Assembly: GCA_902705865.1 (NCBI GenBank)
Contig: CACSIO010000001.1
Span: 576,592-640,591, forward strand
DNA from: BD1-7 clade bacterium
GTDB lineage: Bacteria > Pseudomonadota > Gammaproteobacteria > Pseudomonadales > DT-91
Direction of reading: 5' to 3'
Length of the DNA stretch: 64,000 nucleotides
Below are positions 18,032 through 26,924 of this stretch, one piece after another. Numbering within the stretch: the first letter of the stretch is position 1; every line of letters starts with the position of its first letter. Both the position numbers and the translations under genes were made by a program. The notes under the pieces were generated by a model. It saw nothing but the letters and a program-made list of their open reading frames with translations. It was not told the origin of the DNA and searched no databases.

Positions 18032-18763
18032 TTACGATGTTGAAGAGTCGTCGTTATCGGACTGTGAGGAAGAGTCCTTAATCGTCTGTTGCTGATGTTC
18101 GTGCGGTGGTTCCTGCCAGTGATTTTCCATCAGCATGGTTTCTAAAGGTTTACGTGTATCCCACCCTTCCATTTCGAGCATGGGTTTGTCGTAAAAATTG
18201 GTGACCTGGCCAATGCATAATATAGCAATGGCTTCTGCGCCTTCCGGTAAGCTCAGAAGCTCGGCAAGACGTGCCGGCTGAAAGATAGATACCCACCCCA
18301 TGCCGATACCTTCGGCGCGTGCTGCCAGCCACATATTTTGAATGGCGCAAGATGCGGACGCCAGATCCATTTGAGGCAGTGTTCGTCGGCCAAAAATATA
18401 GTCTTCACGATGATTTGTCAGGCATACGACCAAGATTTCCGCGCAGTCGTTGAGTCCTTCGACTTTTAGGCGCATAAATTCATCTTCGCGGGCATCCAGC
18501 GCTTTGGCAGTGGCAATACGCTCTTCTTCAACGACGGCTTTCAGTTGTGTTCGAACGCTGCTATCGGTGATACGAATAAAGCGCCAGGGCTGCATAAAGC
18601 CAACAGAAGGTGCTGCGTGTGCGGCGTGAAGAAGACGGTCGAGAGTGCCTTCGGGCAATGCTCCAGGTACAAAATGTCGCATGTCTCTGCGCGCAAAAAT
18701 GGCGCGATATACGGCATCTTGGTCGGCATCTGAAAAGGCGTGTGGCAATTTACGGGAAGTCAT
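18032..18763 (-). CDS. bluB: 5,6-dimethylbenzimidazole synthase BluB
   Basis: Oxygen-dependent enzyme of the nitroreductase fold that destroys reduced FMN to make 5,6-dimethylbenzimidazole, the lower ligand of vitamin B12. Seen: RRDMRHFVPGALPE, AAPSVGFMQPWRF, IQNMWLAARAEGIGMGWVSIF, all typical of BluB rather than of ordinary nitroreductases. 243 residues with a polar Ser/Asp-rich tail (KDSSSQSDNDDSSTS) that the fold does not need. Fits with cobU, cobT and cobC 18 kb away, which activate this base. It follows the SIMPL gene on the same strand after about 40 bases. No cobalamin riboswitch is visible upstream. Confidence 0.9.
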   Translation of the reverse strand: MTSRKLPHAFSDADQDAVYRAIFARRDMRHFVPGALPEGTLDRLLHAAHAAPSVGFMQPWRFIRITDSSVRTQLKAVVEEERIATAKALDAREDEFMRLKVEGLNDCAEILVVCLTNHREDYIFGRRTLPQMDLASASCAIQNMWLAARAEGIGMGWVSIFQPARLAELLSLPEGAEAIAILCIGQVTNFYDKPMLEMEGWDTRKPLETMLMENHWQEPPHEHQQQTIKDSSSQSDNDDSSTS

Positions 18764-18804
18764 AGTGAGGCGGGATGTACAGCAGAAAACCGCCCCATGG
18801 TAGC

Positions 18805-19536
18805 TTATTTAAGGAGGAAAATCACATTCACACTGGCTCTGATTTCCTGAGGCTTGATTTCTAATGGTGCTTTGGATTTACGGGCATTCATTCCGTCAGA
18901 TGCCATTTCAGCCATCATCATGCGTGGCATGGGGTTTGAACCTCCGGCTTCTTGCACCGAATACACTTTATCGATATTACGATCGATAGCTTTTGCGATA
19001 ACATTGGCTTTTGCGGATGCACGATCGAGAGCTTCAACAAGTGCCTTGTTGCGATGCTCATCAATATTGTCAAAACCAGCGCCGTTTTGGCGGTATCGAG
19101 TGATGTCCAATTTTAATATTTGGTCCACTAAATTGGAGTACTGATCCAAGCGATAGAGTTTGACGTTAACGTTTCGTGTGATTTTTTCTCCAACGTATTT
19201 ACGTTTATTGTTTTCATAGCTGTAATCAGGATTTGAAGAAATTTGGCTGGCGCGAACATTCGAATCATCGATATTCATTTGCTTCAGTGTTGTTAGCACC
19301 TGCGCAATGATGTCGTCGACTTCCGCTTTCGCCTTAGAGGGGGATTTCTCTGTTTTGGTGACTTCAATACTGATGTTGATGTAATCGGGAATTGCTTCAA
19401 TTGTGGCTTCAGCAGCGACGGAAACATTGGCTCTGTCTAGTGCATGAACCTGTTGGCTCATCGCAATAGATACCAATAAACTGGTGAGACTGAGTATCAA
19501 TAGAATACGCATAGTTCTGGCCCGCGACGTGATCAT
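18805..19536 (-). CDS. SIMPL (DUF541) domain periplasmic protein
   Basis: 243 residues with a signal peptide (positive start, hydrophobic MRILLILSLTSLLVSIAM, cleavage probably near VHA-LD), then one SIMPL domain: VSVAAEATIEAIPDYINISI, and the family's C-terminal PLEIKPQEIRASVNVIFLL. Known: the family includes E. coli YggE, linked to oxidative stress; the exact activity is unsettled. The first ATG is at 19536; an internal ATG at 19512 would also leave a complete signal peptide. Upstream of bluB on the same strand. Confidence 0.85.
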   Translation of the reverse strand: MITSRARTMRILLILSLTSLLVSIAMSQQVHALDRANVSVAAEATIEAIPDYINISIEVTKTEKSPSKAKAEVDDIIAQVLTTLKQMNIDDSNVRASQISSNPDYSYENNKRKYVGEKITRNVNVKLYRLDQYSNLVDQILKLDITRYRQNGAGFDNIDEHRNKALVEALDRASAKANVIAKAIDRNIDKVYSVQEAGGSNPMPRMMMAEMASDGMNARKSKAPLEIKPQEIRASVNVIFLLK

Positions 19537-19680
19537 TATTATTCAACCTTTGTCATTCAACATGTTATCGATTAATGACAGCAACGACAGCGGTAAATTA
19601 GCTGCAATGCATTGAATATTTGAGCTACTGCACAATTTGGCGGATTTTAGCCCAAGATGGTGACCATTTTATGACGCGTT

Positions 19681-20577
19681 TTAGGGGAGGTTGCGCAGAG
19701 ATTCGGTAAGGCGGGCGTTTAGTGGGGTGTCGATATCAAGCTTTAACCCCTGATTGACGATAAAACCGTTAATGAAATCAATCTCGGTAGGCCGATGATT
19801 CAGAACGTCTTGCCGCATTGAAGAGCTATTCTCTGCCGTTTTTGCAATAACGTCGTAGACACGTGATTCTATCCCTTCAAGCAAATGATCAATACTCAGA
19901 GCAACTGCGATTGCATGGCATTCCTCGAGTATGGTGGAAATCATTGCCCTGGCTTCAGGGATGGTTGCTAGTTGGCCATTTTTACAGTTGAAGTGGACCG
20001 TCAGAGGATTAATGCACGCATTGATACAGAGCTTTTGCCAAAGTGCAGGTTGAATATCCGGATCGACAATTTGATCGAGGTTTCCAGCAAATGGCAGTTG
20101 TTCAAGATGTTGTTGTGCTGCGGCGTTCATTGGCCCCCAGCGCGTAATGCCTTTGCCGGTATAGGCGACCGAAAATGGGCCTTGTTTTAAGGCACCTTGC
20201 GCAGTCACGCCGGCAAATACCGGTAAGTTGGGAAACGTTTCCGCTACTTGTTGTTGTGGCCCCATGCCGTTGTGAAGAAGATATATATGCGCATTTTCGG
20301 CTAAATGATTGGCGAGAAGGTTGATGCCATCGAGTGCTTGAAAGGCCTTGGTGCAAACAAGAAATCTGTGAATTTCATCGGTTGTTGAGGCGTCGCAAAT
20401 ATCGACCATGACATCGCCGTGCCCGATGCAAGCGATACTCTGCTGTCGGGCTTCAGACGTTCTCAGTAGCAGCGACACCGGATAGCCAGCTTGGCGAAGA
20501 TGCCATGACCACAGCAAACCAATGCTGCCCGCACCTAATACATGGATACGCTGGGTTTCAGGCAGTGAGTGATTCAT
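19681..20577 (-). CDS. panE: 2-dehydropantoate 2-reductase
   Basis: NADPH-dependent reduction of ketopantoate to pantoate in coenzyme A synthesis. Seen: Rossmann motif HVLGAGSIGLLW near the N-terminus, LVCTKAFQ, LLHNGMGPQQ, LWQKLCINACINPLTVHFNC with the catalytic Lys, and TEIDFINGFIV, as in E. coli PanE. From the ATG at 20577 it has 298 residues; upstream ATGs at 20610 and 20598 overlap the permease gene. It directly follows the ABC permease (stop at 20583), so it is probably the third gene of that operon although unrelated in function. Confidence 0.9.
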   Translation of the reverse strand: MNHSLPETQRIHVLGAGSIGLLWSWHLRQAGYPVSLLLRTSEARQQSIACIGHGDVMVDICDASTTDEIHRFLVCTKAFQALDGINLLANHLAENAHIYLLHNGMGPQQQVAETFPNLPVFAGVTAQGALKQGPFSVAYTGKGITRWGPMNAAAQQHLEQLPFAGNLDQIVDPDIQPALWQKLCINACINPLTVHFNCKNGQLATIPEARAMISTILEECHAIAVALSIDHLLEGIESRVYDVIAKTAENSSSMRQDVLNHRPTEIDFINGFIVNQGLKLDIDTPLNARLTESLRNLP

Positions 20578-20582
20578 GCGCT

Positions 20583-21584
20583 TTATGCTTTTTGCCATTG
20601 GAATAACCACGATGCCAAGCCGAGAAAGATCATTGCCATCACACTGAGCGTTACCAATTCCGGGGCAACATCGACCAAGCTTGCACCATTAATCATGATC
20701 TCTCGCGATGCTCGTACCATATGTGTTAGAGGCAAAAAGTCTGCAAGTCTCTGCATGGCAATGGGAGTGTCGTCGAGTGAAAACCAAACGCCGGATAAGA
20801 ACATCATGGGCCAAGTGAACATATTCAATAAACCACCTGCCAGCTCTTCGCTCTCGGTGCGAGCGGCGACCAGCAGGCCCATTGAAATCATCGTGATGGC
20901 GCCCAGTATTGTGACAAGAAAAAACACCAGCCAGTTGCCTTCAAAGCGGAGATTTAATAGCCAATAACTGCCGATAAATATTGCTGTGTTGGCGGCAACA
21001 ACGATAAACAGACGTGAGGCAACTTGTGCTGATAAAAATGCGAGGGGAGAAATCGGAGTGGCCTTCAGACGTTTAAGCACGCCATTTTTGCGGTAGCGAA
21101 CAATCACGTAGCCAACGCCAAACAACGAGCCAAACATAATGTTCATACCCAATACACCAGGAATGACCCATTCCACATAGCGTATGGCTTTTCCTTCAAC
21201 CGTTACCACGGAATATCCATGATCTCGTCCTTGGATTAGATCGACAAGCAGCTGGCTTTGAATAGATAAGGGATTAACAAATACCGTTGTTGTCGCCGGG
21301 TCTATCACAGCATGAAGTTGGTGTTGTCGAAGGCGCGTTTGGGCGTAGTCGACATCGTCGTATTTTATGGCTTCGGCATAGGGCGTATCTAAAAAGGCCA
21401 GAGTTTCGGGTAGGGTACTTCCATTGAGAATGCCGATTTTTACGAGTTCTTCCGGGTCGCCCGAAAATGCGACAGCACAGCCGGCGATAATCAATATTGG
21501 GAACAATAGTGCCCATGACAATGACCCTTTATCGCGGTAGAACTCTTTGTTCCGAGATTGCCAGAGGATGAGAAAAGATTTCAT
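20583..21584 (-). CDS. ABC-2 type transporter permease
   Basis: 333 residues with an N-terminal membrane anchor (SWALLFPILIIAGCAVAF), a soluble loop of about 150 residues, then five hydrophobic segments ending in SVMAMIFLGLASWLFQW. This is the layout of ABC-2 exporters of the DrrB/YhhJ type. It begins 18 bases after the ATPase stop, so the two form one transporter. The substrate is unknown; drugs, lipids or polysaccharides are usual for the class. Confidence 0.88.
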   Translation of the reverse strand: MKSFLILWQSRNKEFYRDKGSLSWALLFPILIIAGCAVAFSGDPEELVKIGILNGSTLPETLAFLDTPYAEAIKYDDVDYAQTRLRQHQLHAVIDPATTTVFVNPLSIQSQLLVDLIQGRDHGYSVVTVEGKAIRYVEWVIPGVLGMNIMFGSLFGVGYVIVRYRKNGVLKRLKATPISPLAFLSAQVASRLFIVVAANTAIFIGSYWLLNLRFEGNWLVFFLVTILGAITMISMGLLVAARTESEELAGGLLNMFTWPMMFLSGVWFSLDDTPIAMQRLADFLPLTHMVRASREIMINGASLVDVAPELVTLSVMAMIFLGLASWLFQWQKA

Positions 21585-21602
21585 AAGGTGTTTGAATCCG
21601 GG

Positions 21603-22487
21603 TTACTGGCGCAGGTCATGGCCGGTCAGTTTGATAAAAAGATCTTCCAGGTTTGGGGCAGATATTTTTAGGCTTGATAGCTCAACCTTCTCGGCTACTA
21701 GGCGGGCAACAGTAGCGTCGACATCGCTGCTATTGAACCAAGCACGCTGTTCGCGGATGTCGTCAGGGGTAAGGTCTGCTGGGTGTGGTGCTGGCAGCGC
21801 GCCGCAGTCGATGGATACCGACTGATACGGAAAGTGTTCATCTAATAGCGCCTTGGGGCTACCTTCGGCAATAATTTTTCCTTGATCGACCAAAATCATA
21901 TGGTCACAGAGCATTTCTGCTTCGTCCATATAGTGGGTCGTTAGGATAATGGTTTTTCCGCGATTTTTGATGTTTTTGATGAGCTCCCAGAAGCGACGAC
22001 GTGATTGCGGATCGAGACCCGTTGTGGGTTCATCAAGGAAGATCAGTTCAGGGTCGTTAATCAGCGCCAGTGCTAACAATAAGCGCTGACGTTGGCCGCC
22101 GGATAGCTTAGTGGCAATTTGACTGCGGAACTGCGTCAGGTCACATAGTTCAATCAGGTGTTCGATGGGTTGTGGGCTACGATAAAAGCTGGCAAACAGC
22201 ACCAGTGTTTCTTCTACGCTGAGGTAATCCATCAGTGCTGTTTCTTGAAACTGGATGCCGATTTTTTCAGCAAAGCCTTTATCGCGCAGTTTGCCGTCGA
22301 ATAATATTTCGCCACCAGTTGCGCTTTTGATGCCCTCGATGATTTCGATCGTCGTCGTTTTACCTGCACCGTTCGGCCCTAACAGGCCAAAACAGATGCC
22401 CTGCTCGACAGTGAATGAGATACCATTGACGGCGGCCAGCTGTTTATAATGTTTGGTTAAATTGCGTACTTCCAGAATTTTTTTCAT
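21603..22487 (-). CDS. ABC transporter ATP-binding protein
   Basis: 294 residues with all nucleotide-binding motifs: Walker A GPNGAGKTT (about 36-44), signature LSGGQRQR, Walker B LIFLDEPTTGLDP and the switch histidine TTHYMDEAE. It belongs to the DrrA/CcmA-like group that pairs with ABC-2 permeases, here the next gene. The roughly 70 residues after the core are a variable extension. Divergent from the AmpG-like gene with 100 bases between. Confidence 0.92.
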   Translation of the reverse strand: MKKILEVRNLTKHYKQLAAVNGISFTVEQGICFGLLGPNGAGKTTTIEIIEGIKSATGGEILFDGKLRDKGFAEKIGIQFQETALMDYLSVEETLVLFASFYRSPQPIEHLIELCDLTQFRSQIATKLSGGQRQRLLLALALINDPELIFLDEPTTGLDPQSRRRFWELIKNIKNRGKTIILTTHYMDEAEMLCDHMILVDQGKIIAEGSPKALLDEHFPYQSVSIDCGALPAPHPADLTPDDIREQRAWFNSSDVDATVARLVAEKVELSSLKISAPNLEDLFIKLTGHDLRQ

Positions 22488-22588
22488 TAACGGGCCAGAG
22501 ATTCAGCATCGGTAGTTTCTCGATTATACGAGCTTGGTAGAAAAAGGGAGAGATCGCATCGTGAAATTTCAGCAAGGCATGATTATCC

Positions 22589-24199
22589 ATGACTAACAAA
22601 CACAATAAGGATGTTGAAACGGCGGATGCTCCGGCATCGTCTAAGCTGGCGTTTTTTTCGGCGTGGCGTGCGTATCTAGAGCCTAGGGTGCTGGTTATGC
22701 TGTTTCTTGGGTTTTCTGCCGGTCTGCCTTTGTTGCTCATATTTGGCACACTGGGTTTATGGTTACGTGAGGCCGGATTTGATCGCGCAGATGTGACCTA
22801 CTTCAGTTGGGCGGCGTTGGGGTATTCGTTCAAATTTGTTTGGGCGCCCTTGGTGGGGAGCATGCCATTGCCTTTTTTGACACGCTGGTTTGGCCAGCGA
22901 CGAGGCTGGCTGTTGGTGAGTCAGACACTGATTATCGCCGCAATTACTGGGATGGCGCTTATCAATCCCGCCGAAGTCGATAACGGTTTGGTGCTGCTGG
23001 CGGTGTTTGCTGTGATGTTAGGATTCTCGTCTGCGACACAAGATATTGTTATCGATGCCTTTCGTATCGAGTCAGCACCGCAAGCGCTTCAGGCGATGAT
23101 GTCGGCGATGTATGTGGCCGGCTACCGAATTGGAGTGCTTGCAGCGGGCGCTGGGGCTCTGTTTCTGGCGGACTGGTGGGGCTCTTCTTCTGACCTTTAT
23201 GTTTATGCGGCGTGGCGGCATACATACCTATGTATGGCGTTATTAATGGCCGTTGGCGTTGTAACCACGCTGTTGATAGCCGAGCCTGAATCGCCGGAAA
23301 CTGCGGATATAAATAGCTTTACTCATCGTGATCATGCGCTGTTGTTCCTGACTTTTGTTGTCGCTGTAGCGGGTTTTGTGCTCAGCTATTTTTACAGTGC
23401 TGATTTGGCCGTGGATTTACGTGCGGGTCTTGCTGATGTGCTGAATAATAAGGTTTTGGGCAGCGTCGTGATTGAGGCTGGCCGATTGATCAGTGCAGTT
23501 GTTATCGCTCTATTAATAGCACGAACGCTGATCAAGTTGGGCGTGGTGAATCGACAGTTGTTAGCGCATTCGTATATTTCGCCGGTGTCTGAGTTTTTCT
23601 CCCGTTACTCGCGACAGCAAGTATTGCTGCTGTTTTTGTTGATCGCTTTGTATCGGATGTCAGACATTGTATTGGGTGTTAGTGCCAATCTGTTTTATCA
23701 GGATATGGGGTTCAGTAAATCGCAAATCGCCGGTGTTGTTAAGGTGTTCGGTTTTGGTATGTCGCTTCTTGGCGGTTTTGCGGGCGGTATATTGTGCTTG
23801 CGAATGGGGGTTATCCGCACATTGTTTGTTGGCGGTGTTCTATCGGCAGCAACTAACTTACTATTTGTTTGGATGGCCCAAGTTGGTTACAACGTGCCTA
23901 TGTTGTACCTCGTTATTTCAGCCGATAATCTAGCTGCGGCATTGGCGGTCGCTGCGTTTGTTGCTTTCCTCTCTAATCTTGTCAATGTCTCCTTCACAGC
24001 AATGCAATATGCGATCTTTAGTTCGTTAATGACCTTATTCCCTAAAATTTTGGGCGGTTATTCTGGATCGTTAGTCGATGCATTAGGGTATGCGCAGTTT
24101 TTCACTTTAACTGCGTTGATGGGTTTGCCTGTTCTAGTCGTGATTGTGTTGATACGGCAGAAAATTCATGTGGATGAACCACAGAAAAGCGATCTCTGA
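22589..24199 (+). CDS. ampG: AmpG-like muropeptide MFS permease
   Basis: AmpG brings anhydro-muropeptides from the periplasm into the cytoplasm for cell-wall recycling. Seen: 536 residues, about 14 hydrophobic segments, with the AmpG-type N-terminus (LGFSAGLPLLLIFGTLGLWL), FSWAALGYSFKFVWAPLV, and SSATQDIVIDAFRIE. The long loop after TM6 and two extra helices fit AmpG more than other MFS carriers. AmpD and AmpE lie 12 kb downstream. Standing alone; a second AmpG paralogue elsewhere cannot be excluded. Confidence 0.85.
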   Translation: MTNKHNKDVETADAPASSKLAFFSAWRAYLEPRVLVMLFLGFSAGLPLLLIFGTLGLWLREAGFDRADVTYFSWAALGYSFKFVWAPLVGSMPLPFLTRWFGQRRGWLLVSQTLIIAAITGMALINPAEVDNGLVLLAVFAVMLGFSSATQDIVIDAFRIESAPQALQAMMSAMYVAGYRIGVLAAGAGALFLADWWGSSSDLYVYAAWRHTYLCMALLMAVGVVTTLLIAEPESPETADINSFTHRDHALLFLTFVVAVAGFVLSYFYSADLAVDLRAGLADVLNNKVLGSVVIEAGRLISAVVIALLIARTLIKLGVVNRQLLAHSYISPVSEFFSRYSRQQVLLLFLLIALYRMSDIVLGVSANLFYQDMGFSKSQIAGVVKVFGFGMSLLGGFAGGILCLRMGVIRTLFVGGVLSAATNLLFVWMAQVGYNVPMLYLVISADNLAAALAVAAFVAFLSNLVNVSFTAMQYAIFSSLMTLFPKILGGYSGSLVDALGYAQFFTLTALMGLPVLVVIVLIRQKIHVDEPQKSDL

Positions 24200-24398
24200 G
24201 CCGAGGATATTGTTTGTCGGTGATCGTTATGACGAGATTTTCTGATTTCGTTATGGCTAGGCTACAGGTGGATAGTCAAACGGACGTTAACATTGTATTA
24301 TTTGGCGCTGTTTTCTGGCATAGATCTGAATCAAAGAGGCACGAATAAATATTGGCTGGGTCTATTGCCGTTTCGAATGATAATAACAGGAGTAACTG

Positions 24399-25595
24399 AT
24401 GTCCCCTGAGAACCTACAATTGGCGCAGACGCTTGTCGAACGCGCTGAGGCAATGATTCCGACATTGAAAGAGCGTGCGCCCGAAGCTGCGGCCCAAGGC
24501 CAGGTGCACTCTGAAACCGTTCAGGAAATGGCTGATGCCGGTTTCTTCCGTATCGTTCAGCCTAAGCGCTGGGGCGGTTACGAGCTGGATCCACAAGTTT
24601 TTTTCGACGTTCAAATGACACTGGCACAAGGCGATATGTCTGTGGCCTGGATTTTGGGCGTTATCGCTATCCACAACTGGCAGTTGGCGTTGTTTGATGA
24701 TCGCGCTGCACAAGACGTTTGGGGCGAAAATGATGCAACACTGATTTCTTCATCGTATATGCCTGTCGGTAAAGTAGAGCATGTAGAAGGCGGTTTGAAG
24801 TTATCTGGTCGTTGGGGCTTCTCTTCAGGTTCTGAGCATTGCGAGTGGGTATTCCTAGGTGCGATTGTTCCACCAAAAGAAGGTGATCCTGCTGGCCCAC
24901 CAGATATGCGTACCTTCCTGATCCCTCGTAGCGACTACCGCATTGAAGAAAACTGGGATGTACTGGGCCTTAAAGCAACCGGTTCTAACGATATCGTTGT
25001 TGAAGGTGCATTTGTACCTGAATACCGCACACACAAAGCTGGCGACGGTTTTGCGATGCAGAGCCCGGGTAATGCTGTTAATGAAGCGCCATTGTTTAAA
25101 ATTCCATTTGGCCAAATCTTTGTTCGTGCCGTTTCTTCCGGTGCTATCGGTGCATTGGAAGGTGCAGTTAACTCGTTCATCGACGTTGCTAAAGCGCGCG
25201 TTGGTGTTAACGACGGCAAGAAAGCATCGGGTGATCCGGATGTTCAATTTGCGATCGCTAAAGCGCAATCCATTGTTGATGAATTGAAGCTGGTTCTAAA
25301 TCGTAACTTCGATCGTTTGATGGAGCAGGCACGCGGTGAAGGCGAACCACTGAGCATGGACGAGCGTATCAAGATGCGTAACGATTCTGCGGCCGTTGTT
25401 CAGCGTTGTATCGAAGGTGTTGATCTGATGTTCAACAGCTGTGGCGGCGGTGGTATTTTCCACAGTCATCCGGTATCGAAGTACTTCCTGGATATCCATG
25501 CAGGCCGTGCACACGTGGCTAACCAGCCAGGCAAATATGCGCGTAACCTCGGTGGCGTGCAGTTGGGTGAGCCGAATGGTGACTTCTTCTTGTAA
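24399..25595 (+). CDS. HsaA/TesA2-like flavin-dependent monooxygenase (acyl-CoA dehydrogenase fold)
   Basis: 398 residues after a clear AGGAGTAACTG site. Seen: the full pattern of the HsaA oxygenase component: GFFRIVQPKRWGGYELDPQVF, HNWQLALFD, WGFSSGSEHCEWVF, FLIPRSDY, GLKATGSNDIVV, FDRLM...AVVQRCIEGVDLMF and the end AGRAHVANQPGKYARNLGG. Known: HsaA/TesA2 uses reduced flavin from a partner reductase to hydroxylate 3-HSA at C4 in steroid breakdown; other two-component phenol hydroxylases share the fold. No reductase (HsaB/TesA1) is nearby. Ring-cleavage and later enzymes are 21-27 kb downstream. The substrate is therefore inferred. A strong terminator follows. Confidence 0.8.
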   Translation: MSPENLQLAQTLVERAEAMIPTLKERAPEAAAQGQVHSETVQEMADAGFFRIVQPKRWGGYELDPQVFFDVQMTLAQGDMSVAWILGVIAIHNWQLALFDDRAAQDVWGENDATLISSSYMPVGKVEHVEGGLKLSGRWGFSSGSEHCEWVFLGAIVPPKEGDPAGPPDMRTFLIPRSDYRIEENWDVLGLKATGSNDIVVEGAFVPEYRTHKAGDGFAMQSPGNAVNEAPLFKIPFGQIFVRAVSSGAIGALEGAVNSFIDVAKARVGVNDGKKASGDPDVQFAIAKAQSIVDELKLVLNRNFDRLMEQARGEGEPLSMDERIKMRNDSAAVVQRCIEGVDLMFNSCGGGGIFHSHPVSKYFLDIHAGRAHVANQPGKYARNLGGVQLGEPNGDFFL

Positions 25596-25659
25596 GAAGT
25601 GCCATCGATAGTTATACCCGAGCATTCCTAAGGGTTTGAAACCTGAGGAAAATGCTGTA

Positions 25660-25690
25660 AAAATCCCTGTCTTATGCAGGGATTTTTTTT
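25660..25690 (+). terminator. Terminator after the HsaA-like gene
   Basis: AAAATCCCTG, 7-base loop, CAGGGATTTTTTTT: a 9-10 base stem with eight T. Makes the monooxygenase gene a monocistronic unit. Confidence 0.9.
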
Positions 25691-25723
25691 GCCCGTTTAA
25701 TCATCACAATAATAGGAGTGTTT

Positions 25724-26407
25724 ATGCTAATTCATGCCAATAATCGCTGGCAGGCCTGTGGCTGGCATCTGGTACTGAGTTTTTTCATCTTTGTTGCCTG
25801 TGCGGCTTGGTTGTATTTTGTTTGGTTTCCGGGGAGTTTTATCAAACTGGGTGGTGTGCATGGGATTTTGTTGATTGCTTCAGTTGACTTAGTGGTAGGG
25901 CCCTTGTTAACCCTGATGATTTACAACCCTGCCAAGCCTCGTAAAGAGCTGGTGACTGATTTGAGTATTATTGGTGTCATTCAATTGGGGTGTTTGGTTT
26001 ATGGCTTGTGGGCGGTGGATTCTCAGCGGCCTGTGGTGCAGCTGTTTGTGGATGACTATGTGAATGTGATGAATAAATCAGAAGCTGCGGAAGCAGGTAT
26101 TTCGATGGTGGATCTCGGTAAGTTTCCGGGCCCATATCCGAAAAAACTGTTTCTTGAGTTGCCGGAAGATAAAGCCAAAATGGCAGTGTTTATTGTCAGT
26201 TCTCGTTTTGCTAAAGGCAAAGATGTAACGCGGCGATTGGATTTGTATCGGGCTTTGCCTGGCACTGAAAATGCGGGTTTGACAGCGCGGTTATCTGAGC
26301 TTTCAAAAGCTAAAGATGGGCGTTGTTACAACGTAAAAGTTGAATCGGTGCATGGGACATTTAATGGGTGCTGGAGTCGTAATGCGGGTGTTATTAGTAT
26401 CGAATGA
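25724..26407 (+). CDS. TfpX/TfpZ-type pilin accessory protein
   Basis: 227 residues from the ATG at 25724, preceded by AGGAG (a GTG at 25718 is less likely). Seen: N-terminal HANNRWQACGWHLVLS and a hydrophobic region with SVDLVVGPLLTLMIYNPAKP and IQLGCLVYGLWAV, giving about three to four membrane segments, then a soluble 100-residue domain. Known: TfpX/TfpZ proteins are encoded beside type IV pilins in Pseudomonas and Acinetobacter and help to assemble particular pilin types. Here pilA lies on the other strand 520 bases away, tail to tail, which supports the assignment. Confidence 0.8.
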   Translation: MLIHANNRWQACGWHLVLSFFIFVACAAWLYFVWFPGSFIKLGGVHGILLIASVDLVVGPLLTLMIYNPAKPRKELVTDLSIIGVIQLGCLVYGLWAVDSQRPVVQLFVDDYVNVMNKSEAAEAGISMVDLGKFPGPYPKKLFLELPEDKAKMAVFIVSSRFAKGKDVTRRLDLYRALPGTENAGLTARLSELSKAKDGRCYNVKVESVHGTFNGCWSRNAGVISIE

Positions 26408-26434
26408 CCCAGTTCAGTGCTTTAAAGCATGTTT

Positions 26435-26475
26435 AAAGGAAGCATTGTACCTCGCAGAGCTACAATGCTTCCTTT
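26435..26475 (+). terminator. Long perfect hairpin after the tfpZ-like gene
   Basis: AAAGGAAGCATTGTA and TACAATGCTTCCTTT form a perfect 15-base stem with an 11-base loop, 27 bases after the tfpZ-like stop. A run of five T starts a few bases later (26480). Probably a terminator of unusual length. The remaining 350 bases to the pilA terminator hold no gene or RNA that I recognise. Confidence 0.65.
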
Positions 26476-26836
26476 ACTCATTTTTGTTAGTCGCTCGGTG
26501 CCTCGCATTTATGTTGATCTAAATCCTCACTGCCTTTGCCGAATTGAATGGCAGTTGTTGTGATCCCTAAGTAAATTGTTTTTGTATGCACTCCACCCTG
26601 TGTAAGTTTATGAGAGCGCTACTCTAGTCATGCGAGATTCTATCGTAAGATATTCTTTCTAGAATATACGGTATAACTATGTATGTCTGAGCCATTGTTT
26701 AGCAGGTGCTCGTATCATCGCCGAGCAAGTGAGCGCGTCAGTATTGGTGGTGCAAGTTGGTGATGTTGGCCGTGCACGGTAATGGGGGTATGTTCCTCGC
26801 TGGCGTCAATGTCTGTATGAGAAATCGAATATTGAA

Positions 26837-26874
26837 AAAGAAAAACCCCCAGCCGAGGCTGAGGGTTTTTCTTT
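26837..26874 (-). terminator. Terminator of pilA (bidirectional)
   Basis: AAAAACCCCCAGCC, loop GAG, GGCTGAGGGTTTTT, with A-runs and T-runs on both sides. It lies 50 bases after the pilA stop codon on the minus strand and could also stop transcription from the plus strand. Confidence 0.88.
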
Positions 26875-26924
26875 AGCCTAAAAGACGGAGGCTGTATAGT
26901 CAGCCTCTGCCTTTTAATGCCTGA

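Noticed and set aside
24855-25268. 137-codon open frame on the minus strand inside the HsaA-like gene
   Set aside because: Shadow of a strongly conserved coding frame; no start signal or recognisable protein pattern.
26340-26522. Small frame spanning the tfpZ-like end and the long hairpin
   Set aside because: Its bases are explained by the gene end and a perfect hairpin; no start signal.
26408-26924. tRNA or small RNA gene beside pilA, as in some Pseudomonas strains
   Set aside because: No cloverleaf or TTC-box pattern found in the 517 bases by eye.
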